Shown one piece after another: positions 37,815-51,177 of a stretch of DNA of 64,000 nucleotides. Within the stretch, counting starts at the first letter, position 1. Each line of letters opens with the position of its first letter. The position numbers and the translations under genes were made by a program. This stretch comes from Polydactylus sextarius (Eukaryota > Chordata > Actinopteri > Polynemidae): the NCBI GenBank assembly GCA_016801845.1, contig CM028915.1, positions 7,720,501-7,784,500 on the forward strand. The letters are read 5' to 3'. Under the pieces are notes generated by a model, which saw nothing but the letters and a program-made list of their open reading frames with translations, had not been told where the DNA came from and ran no database searches.

Positions 37815-38854
37815 AAATAGTTAGTAATAACTCATAATAACTCATAACAACTCGTTTGTTCAGATGCAACTGATGCTGAATTGTTTGTGACAAATTGTTT
37901 GTGACAAATTTGACAAGATTCAAAAGACTTTGGAGTCTGTTTTTTCTACCTATTTAAATCTATTGAGAAGAGTCCAGTAAGTATGATGTCATACTGTCCC
38001 TGACAGTTGCATTCATATGACTAACTGACATATGCTTTATAATATATTGATTGAAAATTGACGATAACGGATCTGATGAGTTGGATATTTCTATTTGTGG
38101 AAACAGTGATGCTGGTTTAAATAAGTTTTTGTTTTTTTGAGAGTCAGTTTGTTGAAAGTATAGAACACAGTTATAAAAAAGACATTGCCCAGAAAACACT
38201 GAGGAAAAGTTATTTTGTTGAGGGTTGTTCTGTTCCCATTGATATGGGATTTTGATAAGAGGAGCATGCAGGAAGGTTGTGCTGCTTTAAGGGCGAAGAA
38301 GGGGACTCATTGCTTGTGAGTGCAGTGTCACAAGTACTTTTGACACTGTTGTAGCACTGTAACTTGGGATTTGCGTAATTGATGTAACAGCAGTTTCCTT
38401 CCTGCCATGAAACAGATTAGAAAAATACAATAAAATGAGTTTTTGTTCTTTATAGTTTTGCTTCATTGTGGCTTACCCCCTTTAATCTAATTTTCAATCA
38501 TATTGCTTTTTAGCATCCTTAAATGGCTTTGTGCTAAAAGTGTAGGAGGGACAAATCATTTTAATGAGCCTTTCTATTCCTCCTCCTCCCACTTCCACGC
38601 TTATCTTTAAGGCCAAGGTTCATCATGATGTAGCTGACAGGCTCTTGTTGTGAATGTGTGTGTGTGGGGGAAAGACAGTGCATAGAGTGACTGGTTCACT
38701 GATTCGTACAGAAAGAGGAAATCTGCCTACACTTCACACAATGTACATGGGCTGTGCTGTCAAAGAAGTTTTGACTGCTGATGTTCTTCAATGAAAAATT
38801 TGTCACAGCAAAGCAGAGAAAGAAGAAACTAAAATAACCGAGAACACGGTTTAA

Positions 38855-38885
38855 TACACACACACACACACCCACCCACCCACCG
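38855..38885. repeat. (CA)n(CCCA)n microsatellite
   Basis: CA units continue into three CCCA units. Confidence 0.9.
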
Positions 38886-41800
38886 ACCAATATGACCCAC
38901 AGGTGAAAACATACCTAGGAGTGAAGGTGGGGAAATTGTAAAAGAAAGATTTTAAGAGAATATAGTCGAGTCTTATAGGCTTTTACAGGCTTATACTGCG
39001 GTCCAGACTTTGTCCATTAAGAGGCAGAAAAGCTTTAAGCACTCCACCTACTTGTAGAAGGAAAAGATGTCTTAAGAGGTCAAAAGTCCACCAACATTTA
39101 TATAATATAGAAATAAGAAAATGTTTCAGCTTCAAGACAACATTTAAATAGGGTATGTGTGAGGCAGAAAATGGCAGAAAGACAAACATATACATCTTCA
39201 TGTGGCTTCAGGCTAACCATTGTCCCAGGCTGGTGTCCAACAGAGAACATGGCTGACACCATATTTGATCCATAAAACAGACAAGTACAAATAAGGATCT
39301 ACACTGACTGTTAGGCCTACAACACAATTGTTGCCATTACTGATAGAGAAATACATCTAAACTGCATCCATGCATTCATTTCATACAGCCACGCTGTTTG
39401 TAAGAGAAAACTCAACTCTACTGACATTTTCTGACTATGAATACACAGAATAAAGATGGCAAATAAAGTGATGTGATAGTGTTCTGGTTTTAGCTGGGGT
39501 GAGAAGAAGAATTTTTCAACTAGAAGTAGCTGTTAAAGACAAGCTGGGTTGGTATCACATGCGTACTGCAGGAGGTGATAGGATCTCATCACAGATTTAT
39601 AGATTCTTCAATGATTTATGTCCATGTTCAGCTCCTACACCTTCTCAGATACAAGCTGATGGTGTGGCCTAATATTTGTCCGATATTGAATCCAAGAGTT
39701 TGACCTTTTCTCCAGGTGAACAGAGCTTAATCTCCCCTCCCAGTCCTGGCAAATACTGCAGACAAGTGGCGCGCGGAGGCATTGATGTCCCGATCTGAGG
39801 AAGTCCACCTGCTTCTGGATTAGTGCTGCAGAGTTGCCACAGGGTTCAGAACCACCTAGAGATGTAGCAGCCACAAAGCTGCTGAGTCGTTAATTACCAT
39901 CGCACTTCCTCTGTGCGACAGCTGAAAGAACTATATTTAGAGAATCTAGCTTCAGTTACCTAAGAGACACCTTCTGCGACTTAGAGACCCTTCTGTGTGA
40001 TCTGCACACACCTATCATTCTGAGCCCCAGTTCAGCTGCTATTTGTCCCAACAACTCCCTCCTCATTACACACAGCAGTGGTGACACAGGTGTAAGTTTT
40101 GTCTGACACGTTAGCCCAACAACGTGTGTACCCTGCAACACACCAACCTCCTTATAAATTACATAAAAGTCATTATTGCATAACGTTTTTTTTCCTCCAG
40201 ATCCTGCAAGGTCAGACGTCAGAGCTGATGTGTGGTTGACGTCTGTTTCTTGTGACTCAAATCTCTCCCAAACTGTTTTAGGAAGATTTATTCCTCACTG
40301 TCATAAATACCATACATTTTTTATGTGCTTCTTTTTGAAAGAGAGAGAGAGCACTGTTTTTAGCAAAAATTTCAACCTTTGCAACCTTTTTCTTTTTGTC
40401 TCGTACATGTTTAGCTAAGTGAGACAAAGTGCAGGTGACCCCAACATTTGGGAAAAAACACATCAGTAAACTATGAAACATTAAACAGTACCAGATTTTA
40501 TCTAACCTCTTAGCCTAACTCACAAGTATACCTAAAAAATCTCTCATCTGTCAGATACGCCTACATATTATTATCATCTTTTCTTGAACTCGTTTCCAAT
40601 CATGTGTATCACGTTTTCATCCTCCTCTCACCCTATTCTCTCAATACTACACTCCCCTTGTGACATGTTTTACATACACAAGAGCTCTTCATTCTCTGCC
40701 TCTAGCTTAATTTTTCTTCCCATCACCAGTCTTGCCACTCGTATTCCTTTTGACAAGTGCCCCCTTTATTGCCTCTATGTAACTCCTTCTCTACTTCATC
40801 TCCACTCATGTCAGAAATGCTGTCTGCTGCTCCCACAGCACCCAGCCCACATTTCTTAGCTTGCTGCCAACCCATGCAGCGATCTCACCTTTACAAACTA
40901 GTCAGTCATTTACTCTTTCATCCCTCTCATTAGCTTCCTTTGTACATCCCTCAGCTGGTCATCTTCCTTGGCTCTTTAAGCTTCAGCAGTCTCTTCTCAC
41001 ATTCTCTTGTGTGCCTGCTGTTGTAGCCCATTTGCTTTACAGTGACCACCCCTCAGGCTATCTGTTCTCTCTGTCTGCTACAAATGCTGACAAGAAAACC
41101 TCTCATGTCTGGGATTCCCCTTCTTGAAAGAGGGCAACTTCTCTGTGTTGGCATGAATAGCGTCAGCGCTGTTGTTAAAGTTTGATCATCTCTCACTATG
41201 TACATAAATATCTTTGTCAAACTTGTATTTTCTACAGACAAGTCGTTAGTGGCTAAAAGCGAGACCAGAAACCCTTCAACCATGTACCGCTACAGTAACA
41301 GAGACTGACGGAGTCAAGACTGGAGACATGACTGTAGCTTTTATTCATCTTGAAAGCAGTTTTTACAATCTGCCAGCTGGCAAAACACCAAAACACCAGC
41401 ACTGCCAGGCTCACAGCTCAACAGCTCATAGTAAAATCTCAATGTCTTCAGTCTCACCAGCTGAGGTCATTTTGACCTACAATGTCAGACAATGACAAGA
41501 TATTTTAAGAATACTTCATGTCAGCCTTCCTTTTAGCAGATCCCCCCTCACTGTGATTGAAAAAGTACACTTCATTAAGTTCTGCAGCAAAGTCCTGAAA
41601 GTAGTTTGAAAACTCTTTTTTTAGACCTTGTTTTTGTACCCTGCCAATTCTTTGGAAATGGGAAAAGAGCATGAGCAAACATGCACATGGAGACGGTTAA
41701 ACAGGTAGGTGGAGCAGCTGCAGCATCTGTAAGTGGAAGTAGGCATGGCCTTCTGTACTTTGCCGTATGTTTGTAATTCATTATGCACCATAATAGTAAA

Positions 41801-42446
41801 TATACATTTTGGACTCTGATGGCGCTCTGTACGACTATAAGGCTTTCAGACTTTAAATGCCTCTCTGTAGAGACACACAGACACAGATAGATACAAAGTG
41901 TCACATGCACAAAACAGGATGCTGAGTTAGACTGGACATAATGTACATTCAGAGACAGGACGTACTGCAGAGTGATTGAGAGTGCGACAATAAGATTAAG
42001 GCTCAGGTCTCAGTAAAGAGCTTTGTGTCAGTGTAGCTTTAACCACAGATACTTTACTTAGTCTCTGTGCAAACACAGACAATGTAGATCTGATTCACAT
42101 GGACGAGTTTTTGGCCACAAGCCCTCTGTGGGGAAATTTAGATTTGATACCACCATCTGCACTCTTCGATTTTCCAAACATGTTTTATTGGACGTGCAGG
42201 TAGACATTAATAGGATGTCTTAAAATAAATCATCTAGGGTATTAGGGTTCACTAGATACACCTGCCAGAAGTTTTGCTTCACATATGTGTGCTTTCAGTT
42301 TTCCAGGCTATATGCAGAGATCTGCACCAGATTTTTATTTTCAGTAAGAGGTTATGTTGGATAAATTATTGTTTATTTATTTGAAATTGTGAAGGTCTGT
42401 GTAAATATCATCACCCATGAGATCTAGGTTGTTAAACACATTTAGG

Positions 42447-42465
42447 TTTTTTTTTTTTTTTTTTT
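42447..42465. repeat. Poly(T) run
   Basis: Nineteen T residues followed by AAACG. Confidence 0.9.
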
Positions 42466-43308
42466 AAACGATTATTCAGAAAAAAGCTCAGTCATTAAAG
42501 ACAGTTGACAAAGCTTTGACAGACTATTAGTGCTCAGACAGCTCAATTGACAGGATGATAACAAATCACCATATTGCGCTGTTGCGCTGTCTCAGAAATG
42601 TCAGCATACAGTAATATGTTAAAGTCTGCAAAACAAATTGGATGATGGAGACGCTCAGCACCTTTTCAGGCCCTGCATGCACAGCTATGTCCACAAATTC
42701 TTTAAAAAATGAACTAAGTATAACCTCCATGATGAGTATTACACTGACTGAAAGACTGAAAATACAATTCCCATTAAAAAAAAAATGTTACAATTTATGT
42801 GACACATTTTTTTTATGTGACACACCATCAGATCAATGTTCAGTGAAATCACATCGCAAGCTAAATGTTTTAACCTTTAATTTTTGCAGCCGCTCCCTTG
42901 ACGCCAATCAGTGTCATTTTGTAAATGCTGGGACGCAGTATGAAGCACCGGGGCCCCGTCCCTCACAGGCTTGTCAAATATCACCTGACACACAGAATCA
43001 TGTTTGATGGACAGAAGAACAGATAAACAGAAATGCTCTGAGCCATTGTCCCGCCTCCTCATTTCCTTTCAGTATTCACTCCATTTCTATATGATTCATG
43101 TATTTCCATAAACCTGTCAGGGAAACATTGTTAGGCAAATTTGTAATTATTCTTTGTCACATTTTTCTGTGTGTGTGTGTGTTCGTGTATGTGCTGACGC
43201 ACATGGGCATGCTCCACAGATCACCTCTCCAGTTCCCAGCTAAGCCTGGGGGACTATAGGAGGGGGTCACAGGAAGCGAGGAGAGGGGGGGGTTCCTCCT
43301 AGTTTTCA

Positions 43309-43322
43309 GTATCCATGGTAAC
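43309..43322. promoter_or_regulatory. Candidate RFX (X-box) site in intron 1
   Basis: GTATCCATGGTAAC matches the X-box consensus except for T at position 4. It adjoins a purine-rich stretch (43260-43450). Confidence 0.35.
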
Positions 43323-46319
43323 ACCGTCCTGCCCTGCCAGGATCTGTGTCAGTGGTGCTGAGATGGGTTGCAGAGAGACCAAGGAGGGGATGAAGGGAGG
43401 GGAAGAAAAGAAAAGACAGGGAAAGGGTGAGAGAATACAAAGAGAATAATAGTGGAAGGCGACGAGGATGAGGCGGATTGAATGGTTGTGTAACGGGCGG
43501 AAAAAGAAGCAGCACTGAGTGGACTGTGGTGTTCAAGGGGATTCTGGCTGTGGATAATGGACAAATTACCAGAGAGAGGTGGGAGTCAGGAAGGGGGACT
43601 TATGAGGGAAAAAATGACAAGGTTCAATGACTTAGGTAGTACTTGCTAGTTCACTGGACATTAATATAAAAACTCTTACATCCTTTATCTTCCACGCACA
43701 TGCTCCGACCCCCAACATACACCCCCCCTCTCTGTAACTGGCAACACGGCAAAATCTGGCACCATGCATTTTGGCCAGAGGGGACGAGCTGTGACTTCCT
43801 TCCTCTCCCTACCTCCTTTCCGGTCTACCTATCTGTGGATGCACTCTCTCTGTGTCTCAATTGTGAGAGTCAGATTGAGTTTACAAAGCAGCCAAACTGC
43901 TTATTGATCGAGAAAGGGTTCCAGCGAGGGGCAGACGAAGGAGGAGATCTATAATTCAATACAAGCTTAATGATTTGATTCTAATATGACAGAGGGTTGG
44001 ATTCATGTTAATGCAATAAGAAGGTCTGAGTATACTATGCCTTTGGTAGAGGAGTTTTTTATGTGTGTGAGTGTTCTGTATGTGTGTGCTGTGAAATAAT
44101 ACTGATGGCTTGCCAGAAGAGGAAACTTGTCAGCTGTTCCCGCTGTGCCTGGAAACAACAGGGAGACGGACAGAGAGAAAAAGAGACAAATATTGTGTGT
44201 TTGTGTGTGTGCGTGTGTGTGAGACTTGCATATTTGTGCGAGCACACTGTTGTTTGCCTGTCTTTGGTTGTGATAAATGGATTTTTCTGCTCATTTCTGC
44301 TTCAGCTCAGAAACGATAAATACAAGTCCTGTTTTGTCAAAAAGCAGGTGAGATCTCAAAAATGAGCCATTGAATGGAGAAAATGATGTTTTCCTTTTGT
44401 CTTTGAAGCTTGGACACAGACACTCTGCTACTCTTAAAATAATTTCTGTTCTATTTATTATGGAACAGAACGTCTTTGAGATTTCATTTACTCCAATTGC
44501 CGTAATATTTTTCATTAGTGTATTTTATAGTCCAACTATGCCCCATTAGAAGTCGGACAACTTTGGACATATAGATATAAAGGTTTCTGTGCTTTTACGA
44601 CATGACTGGCTATTTTAGAGATTTCAAAAAGCTGTTTGACATATCTGACTGCTACTTGAGGAGCACTGGACTTCTTAGCAGCGAGAGTGAGAGTGAGACT
44701 CGCACTAATGGAAGCACATCCGAACCGCTGTGTGACCGCTGTGATATTAAGAATGAGTCATTGGCCATGTACACTTGACCTAAGAAATACATCCATCAGA
44801 AATTGATGAAAAGAGACAGAGTGAGAACTTCAAAGGGGTCAAAGTCAGTCGATAAGAGCCTGTATGGCATTTTATTGCACATTTCCCTGTATTCTGTAGT
44901 ACGTTCTCTTTCCTTTCCCTCTGTCTCTTGTCTTTTTCACAGATACACACATTTAGACTTTAGATTTAGTTGGAAAGAATACAGTGGTCGCACGAGAAGC
45001 AATTTCACAGCTCTTGGCCCGAACCACCTCAGCACCTGCAACTTCATTACAGTACAGAAGCATCAGTCAACTGCACACACACACACGTAAAATAAAAACA
45101 GTGCAGCACAACGGCTTTTCTTTTATCCTTGAATGTGACACTTCATGATAACGGTGAGAACATGCAGAGTGTCCAAGTGTTCTTGTAAATTGTGAAAGCC
45201 ACAAAATAAAGAGTTGTGCAACAATACGGGGCAGTCGAAAAAAGGAAAGAAAAAAGGCAGGGAAAGAAAAATCACTTTTTTTTTTGTAATGTTTTTGTCA
45301 ATAGCAGCTGGAAAGTTGCAACGAAACAGTGACATGTTAGATGTTGACAAATTATTATACATGTTGTTGCAAGTCCACATGTTGACGTTTGTGAACTACT
45401 CTTAGGAACAGTTTCTATATAGGTAATAGAAAGGGTTGAATCTAGTTTGCAAAAGCCTGAAATATTTAATATATTTCCTACCATAAGCTGTACTGTTCTA
45501 AAATGTCTATTCATTATTGGAGACATTGAGTATCTATAAATTGTTCCAGTGGCAGTTCAATCCATTTTTTGTGGAGTTTCAGGAAGTAACATTTGACCTG
45601 TTGCAAACACCGTCACTACAGTGGACAGTAAACTCCTTGTCTTTATTATTAGCAGACAAAGCATTTTTCATTTTCATGGTAAGGTTTCTTGGTAAGTTCT
45701 GTCATATATCTGGGTCCAGTTTGCTTTGATATAGTTGGTTAGAAAATGTTAGGGAATCAATATTGTCTTTTTATGCAAATTACAGACAAATCTGATACAT
45801 CCCGTGCGAAACTTTCAGGCTGACTGACAATGACAGATACAGTATGTCTGTCACTACTGATTAGTTAATGCAAAACAACAAAACACTTTGAGTCTCAAAA
45901 TTAAATCAGCAGCACAGAATCACACATAATGAATTTCAACACAACATGACACAGCATGATGTGAACACAACAAAGAATAGTGGAAATGAAAATCAGTGGG
46001 ACTCAAAAACAGCAATACAATACAATACAAGTAGTGCTAACACAGTGACTTAACAACTCCTTTTTTTTTTGCCTTTTCTTTTCTTTCGCTGGCTTTTTCC
46101 TCCACTTTTTGTCCACCTTCGCTTTGCGGGCTACTTGACAGCTGCCAATCAAACAGTGCTCGACTAAAACACAGTGTGATCATGAGACTGACTGCAGTTC
46201 ACTGGCCGGTTGCTCCCGTTGACATTCACCGTGACTTGTAGCCGCTCACTGTCATTTTTTTCTGATGTGAGGTACGTCTCTTCTCTGCCCTCATCTTGAC
46301 ACAGACAAAATGGATACAG

Positions 46320-46810
46320 CTTATCTCTGCTTTCTGTCAGTCTATTTCTTTCCTCTACTCTCTCCTCTCTCTCTCTCTTTGTAAATACACCTTTTCTACT
46401 TTTTTCTATTACGATTGCTTTTTTCCCACCATCCTAATCTGTTGGGGCCTGGTCACGTTCACTTCATCTGACTCTGTGAATTGTGGTGTCTTCCCCCTAC
46501 TCCTCTCCTGCCATTCTATCCATTTGCTCACCTTCACAGTTTCATTCTCACGTGGCATTTTGACCCTTAGCACACAGACTCACTGATACAACACAGTATA
46601 TGTCACATCTTCCCACTTTTCCCTCTTCTCTTTCTCTGTGCCCCTTCTTTTATCTCTCCCACCACCTACTTCTGCTTCCATCTTCTCCATTATTTACCTC
46701 ACCTCTTCCCTCTTCCTAATCTCCTCAAATGCTGACATCAGCCCCCCACCCCAGCCACCCCCCTCCACCAAAGTGTGAGTCTGTCTCCCCCTTTCCCCTT
46801 CTATCACAGA
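46320..46810. repeat. Pyrimidine-rich tract
   Basis: C/T-rich on the + strand (CTCTCCTCTCTCTCTCTC near 46360 and CCCCCACCCC near 46743). The frames across it are low complexity. Confidence 0.6.
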
Positions 46811-47325
46811 CAGAATGACCATGCCACTGTTGATTAGAGTCTGCATGGCCAGATTCTCAGCTAGGCTTAGTGGAGGCCTGTGGGAAAGAGAGCTGCTTAT
46901 TCTAGCCTCAGGAGATGGATTGAAAACGACGGGAGCTAAAACAAGCACGCATTCTCTCATTACACTCACACATTCAAAAACACCCGCACATGCGCACTGG
47001 TACACAAGTAAATACGTAATAATAGACAGTAGTCTACTCAAGACAAAAACAGAGGCGTACACCTGCACATTGTAAATACACACACTTGAACAATTGTTTC
47101 CCTCATGCATTTTGCATTTGATGTTTTGTGCTAAATTATGAGGCGATGATTCAGCTGCTGGAGATTGATCTTATTTGTAAAACAATGCGTGGTACACATG
47201 CATAAATATTCTCAGTGTCATGTGATGAAGTTACGTATCTTGTTTACTTCTTTTAGGGGGTAAAAAGTCACTTTTTCTCTCGGTGTCTGTCATTTCTTTT
47301 ACCATTGCTCTTTCATCATCTGCTT

Positions 47326-47772
47326 TAAAGGTGCACTACACAAGTCTGGTCACTTTTTTATCCCCTAGTTCAAGATGTACAATATGCAGCAAAATGTTTA
47401 TTTTAACAGAAACAGAGGCACTGAACGCTTTGTTACATGATGCAAACCTTACGACTACTTATGACAGCTTTTTAAATGGGCAGGGTTTAAATACTGTAGG
47501 CACTGATTGGGTAACCCTTGAAACATGCCTACCAAATGGTAGAAAACTACCTTGAAAGCCTGTTGCACATCTTTGTGCAGCCGCTGTGCTGCTGAACTCA
47601 CCCTTTGTGAATCAAACAATGGCGGGTCGTAGATGCTGATATTGCAACTGTGGTTTTTCATTAAGACATGATGGGAGGCAGCTGCTAGTTCGCCCCATAA
47701 GGAGTCATTTAGCCACCACAGTGACTACCAAGCTGCTACATTAACTTAACATTCCTCCATAGTGCACCTTAA
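47326..47772. mobile_element. MITE-like element with AAGGTGCACTA termini
   Basis: The left end TAAAGGTGCACTA (from 47326) and the right end TAGTGCACCTTA (to about 47772) are inverted repeats, with one base length difference. The interior includes GCAGCTGCTAGTTCGCCCC, AAGGAGTCATTTAGC and CAATGGCGG, a pattern I recall from a dispersed teleost repeat that starts AAGGTGCACTATG. At about 447 bases with no transposase it is non-autonomous. Target-site duplication is not clear. Confidence 0.7.
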
Positions 47773-48475
47773 ATGTCAAATATTTCATGAAATGTTTTTT
47801 TTACATGCCAGATAAAAACAGAATACAAAGTATATATTGTGATACTACTGCCCCCTTTCTCACAAATTATAAAGCTGTGTACTTCATTGCATGAAAGCAA
47901 ATGAGTAAAAGCTATAGCACTAAAAACTGAGTTGTTGGCCTGCCACAACTAAATGGCTATAACTGATGTGAAACTCTGGGTTTTATAATGTCATGGACAA
48001 AGACGGCACATTTTATGTAGATGGGTCACATTTGGTAGATACCCACGGGGCTTATAGTAATAAGGTCAGTATCTGCATCAGCACCAGTTCTGTAGATCAC
48101 ATTGGTGCATTGCAAACTACAGGTGATAAATGCAACACTGTGTTTGAGTATTTGTCCCTTTTTTATCACTTCTCAATTCCCTTGGGTGTTCTCCAATACA
48201 CTCAGCCGCATCGTTCTTTTTTCCTTGTCCTTCTCTCACTGTTGGGCTCCCTTTCTCTCACATTTCACAGCCTCACTACAGGATTTGTGACAGTCATTTT
48301 TTTCTTTTTCGTTATATTGCAGTCTGGTTTACAGTACTTTGCCAGAACATTCATCATACCAACGACGTACACTTAGATCTATTTTATAGCTGCTAATTTA
48401 TGACATTTTGAAGAAGGTGTTTTTTGTCAGGTATTTGGGGCTTCATTTAAATTGCATATAAATCAATCGTATAAA

Positions 48476-48632
<157 letters not shown>

Positions 48633-51064
48633 AACATCTCTCTATCTAAACATCTCTCTATCTAAACATTTAAACTAAACAAAATAGAAATGCTGCTTTA
48701 CTATCTTACTGCTATACTATCCTGTTTTATAGTACACGGGACATTATATAGCTGCAGTGAAATCCATAAATTACATTTAAGTCACTCTATAAACCTGAGT
48801 GCAACCTGCCGTAAAGTCTTCCATCAGGGCAACCAATCCCATTCCAGATCATTTCAGTCTCCTCAAGGTTGTTGAGTTTTAGGGTCAGATACAGATAACC
48901 AGGCACTGATGTGCTCCTTGATATTATGCATGGTTAAAGATTATTGAGATACATTATGTAAACCTGAGGAGGTTATTTAAATTTGTAGACCAGATTAATA
49001 GCATCCTATATTACCGAGCCTCCATCTATAAAAAAGGAGGATTCACTGTAAATGTGTTAAAATATTTATGTAAGCTGTGCCTCCTTAAATCAGATGCATG
49101 AATGTCTTTGAAAGTAACCACTTAGGAGAAAATGTTAGCCAGTAAAATGCTTTGTTTGCCATTTTTAAGCAGGTGGATGATACAATACATGCAGTTTAAT
49201 GCGTAAGAACAACATTGGCTTGTTATTCAGCAACTTTAGTTTACACTGGGTGGATTTGTGCATTGTGTTAGATTATCCCAGTGGTACTTAACAAATTAAG
49301 GATTTAGATAAATGCTTTATGTGTATCTTTAGTACTTATTAATGGTTGGCATTTAACTAAGATGTTATTTTTAATTGGTTGTTACATGGTTGTAATTGGC
49401 TGACATTGTAGCATGATGATGAAATTGTGGGAAATCGCCTCAGGAGGCATGAGTCTTCCTGACAAAACTTGTGTTTTTGAGTCATGATTTCCATGTCAGT
49501 GTGCAGCCCACCTTGAATGTTACACTTAATTAAGAATAAAGAGGTAAGTTTGACCATTGCTGGATTGTCTTGTGTGTTGGTTAATTTGCAGTTTAACACA
49601 ATAGAACAGTGGGAAATGTAACATTGGAGTCAGGAAATCTGTATCATCTGTATCTCTTTGTTTATAGCTGGTCATTTTGTGTTTTTGCTACATTAGAGAA
49701 AGTACCTCAGTTATTGATTAATGGGACAAAATTAAGTCCATTTGACCCACAAGCATACACAAACTCACACATATTAATTTATTCCAGTGAAACTGTTCTG
49801 TTACCCCATTGTATTTTTTGTTTGGTTAATACTTTAAATCTCTCCTAAGCTGCAAAATGCTAGAACAAATGGAAAAATCATTTTGTGTGTGTGCGTGCGC
49901 CTGTGCGTGTGTGTGTTTCGGATACAGAGATGGAGAAAAAGAGCAATAGACAACAATTGTGTGTGTGTTGGCCCATACTCATGCAGACCAACTGCCCTCC
50001 AGGAAGACAAATGTGCTTTTTGTGTGTGTGTTAAGGTCAGTGTATGCTATTTCACTTGTATAAATGGTTCCGCACTCATGACAAGATTGCATTTAGTGAC
50101 AGTGACCTCACCTTTAATGTAGGTAACTACATGGAGCGGCCATCAGTCTTTGTGGGTCTGGATCAGCGGTTGAGTTACAATCTAATGCTGTTTACCAGTG
50201 CAGTGACTTACCCAAGAAAGGCTATCTGGTGAAGGTCAGTGTATACAACACAGGGTGCATTGTTTGTTCTTATTTGTTTTCATATAGGGTTTCTAAGGGG
50301 ATTGATGGAGAGGAAAGTTGGAGGGGAGAGAAGGGATCAAACAGAAGGAAAGAGGCTCTCACAGTGACATTAAGTAGATGAGCAAGATTGAGATGGAAGG
50401 TGAAATGGCTCTGCTGAATCTGTTTTAGCTCAAGTGCAGCTGAGTTCACGTCTGCTCTCCATCGAGTCCCTTAGATGCTCTTTATGGAGCAAGTTCATTT
50501 GCCTGAGAGACCCACTCTTTTCTGCCAGTAGTCAACAGCCAACATTTTCTGTTTTCTTCACACATAAACTTAAGCTTCTTGAAAGAGAAAATTATGGTGA
50601 TGGGTTGCAGCTTGTCACAATGAATAATGGTGTTCTACAAAGCATACAAAGCAAATAATGTATTAAATTCATATAAAGTCAGTTAAATGCTTTTTTTTCA
50701 CTGTAAAAAGTAGGCAAAAAGACACAATTTGACATTAAATCAAAAATTGTATAAGGCTTTGCAGAGAGGGTACATTATTGTTATATTGTTGTATGGGTTA
50801 TGTTCATGTTAGATTGACTTTAACTTTGATTTTTGAATGGAGGTATTGTGAGGTATTGTATATGTGACTATATGAGGATTAAACTTACTCTGGTATGTGA
50901 TAACAGCCTCCGTTTGAGCTGTTTCAGACTAATGTAAGTTTATTGGGAGCATGTAATTATGCATGTGCCAAAGTATCTATGTTGTGTTTGTGTTGGAAGA
51001 TATAACTCTCTGTCTTAGATGGCAAGCAGCATGTTTGTGTTTAGTGAGCTATATGTACAATGCA

Positions 51065-51066
<2 letters not shown>

Positions 51067-51107
<41 letters not shown>

Positions 51108-51177
51108 TGTGTGTGCGCGCGCGCGCATTCATGCGTGCGTGCGTTTGCGTCTGCGTCATGTGTGTGTGTGTGTGTGT
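51067..51177. repeat. (GT)n/(GC)n compound microsatellite
   Basis: A GT tract, then GCGCGCGCGC (51115-51126), GCGTGCGTGCG and a second GT tract. It is almost wholly alternating purine-pyrimidine for 110 bases. The Cys/Val frames over it are artefacts. Confidence 0.95.

Noticed and set aside
39635..40141. Two minus-strand frames (79 and 61 codons) suggestive of one broken gene or transposon
   Set aside because: No motif of any transposase or known protein could be recognised; possibly an old repeat of unknown family.
43700..43954. 84-codon frame with Cys residues suggesting a small exon
   Set aside because: No splice signals in agreement and no family resemblance.
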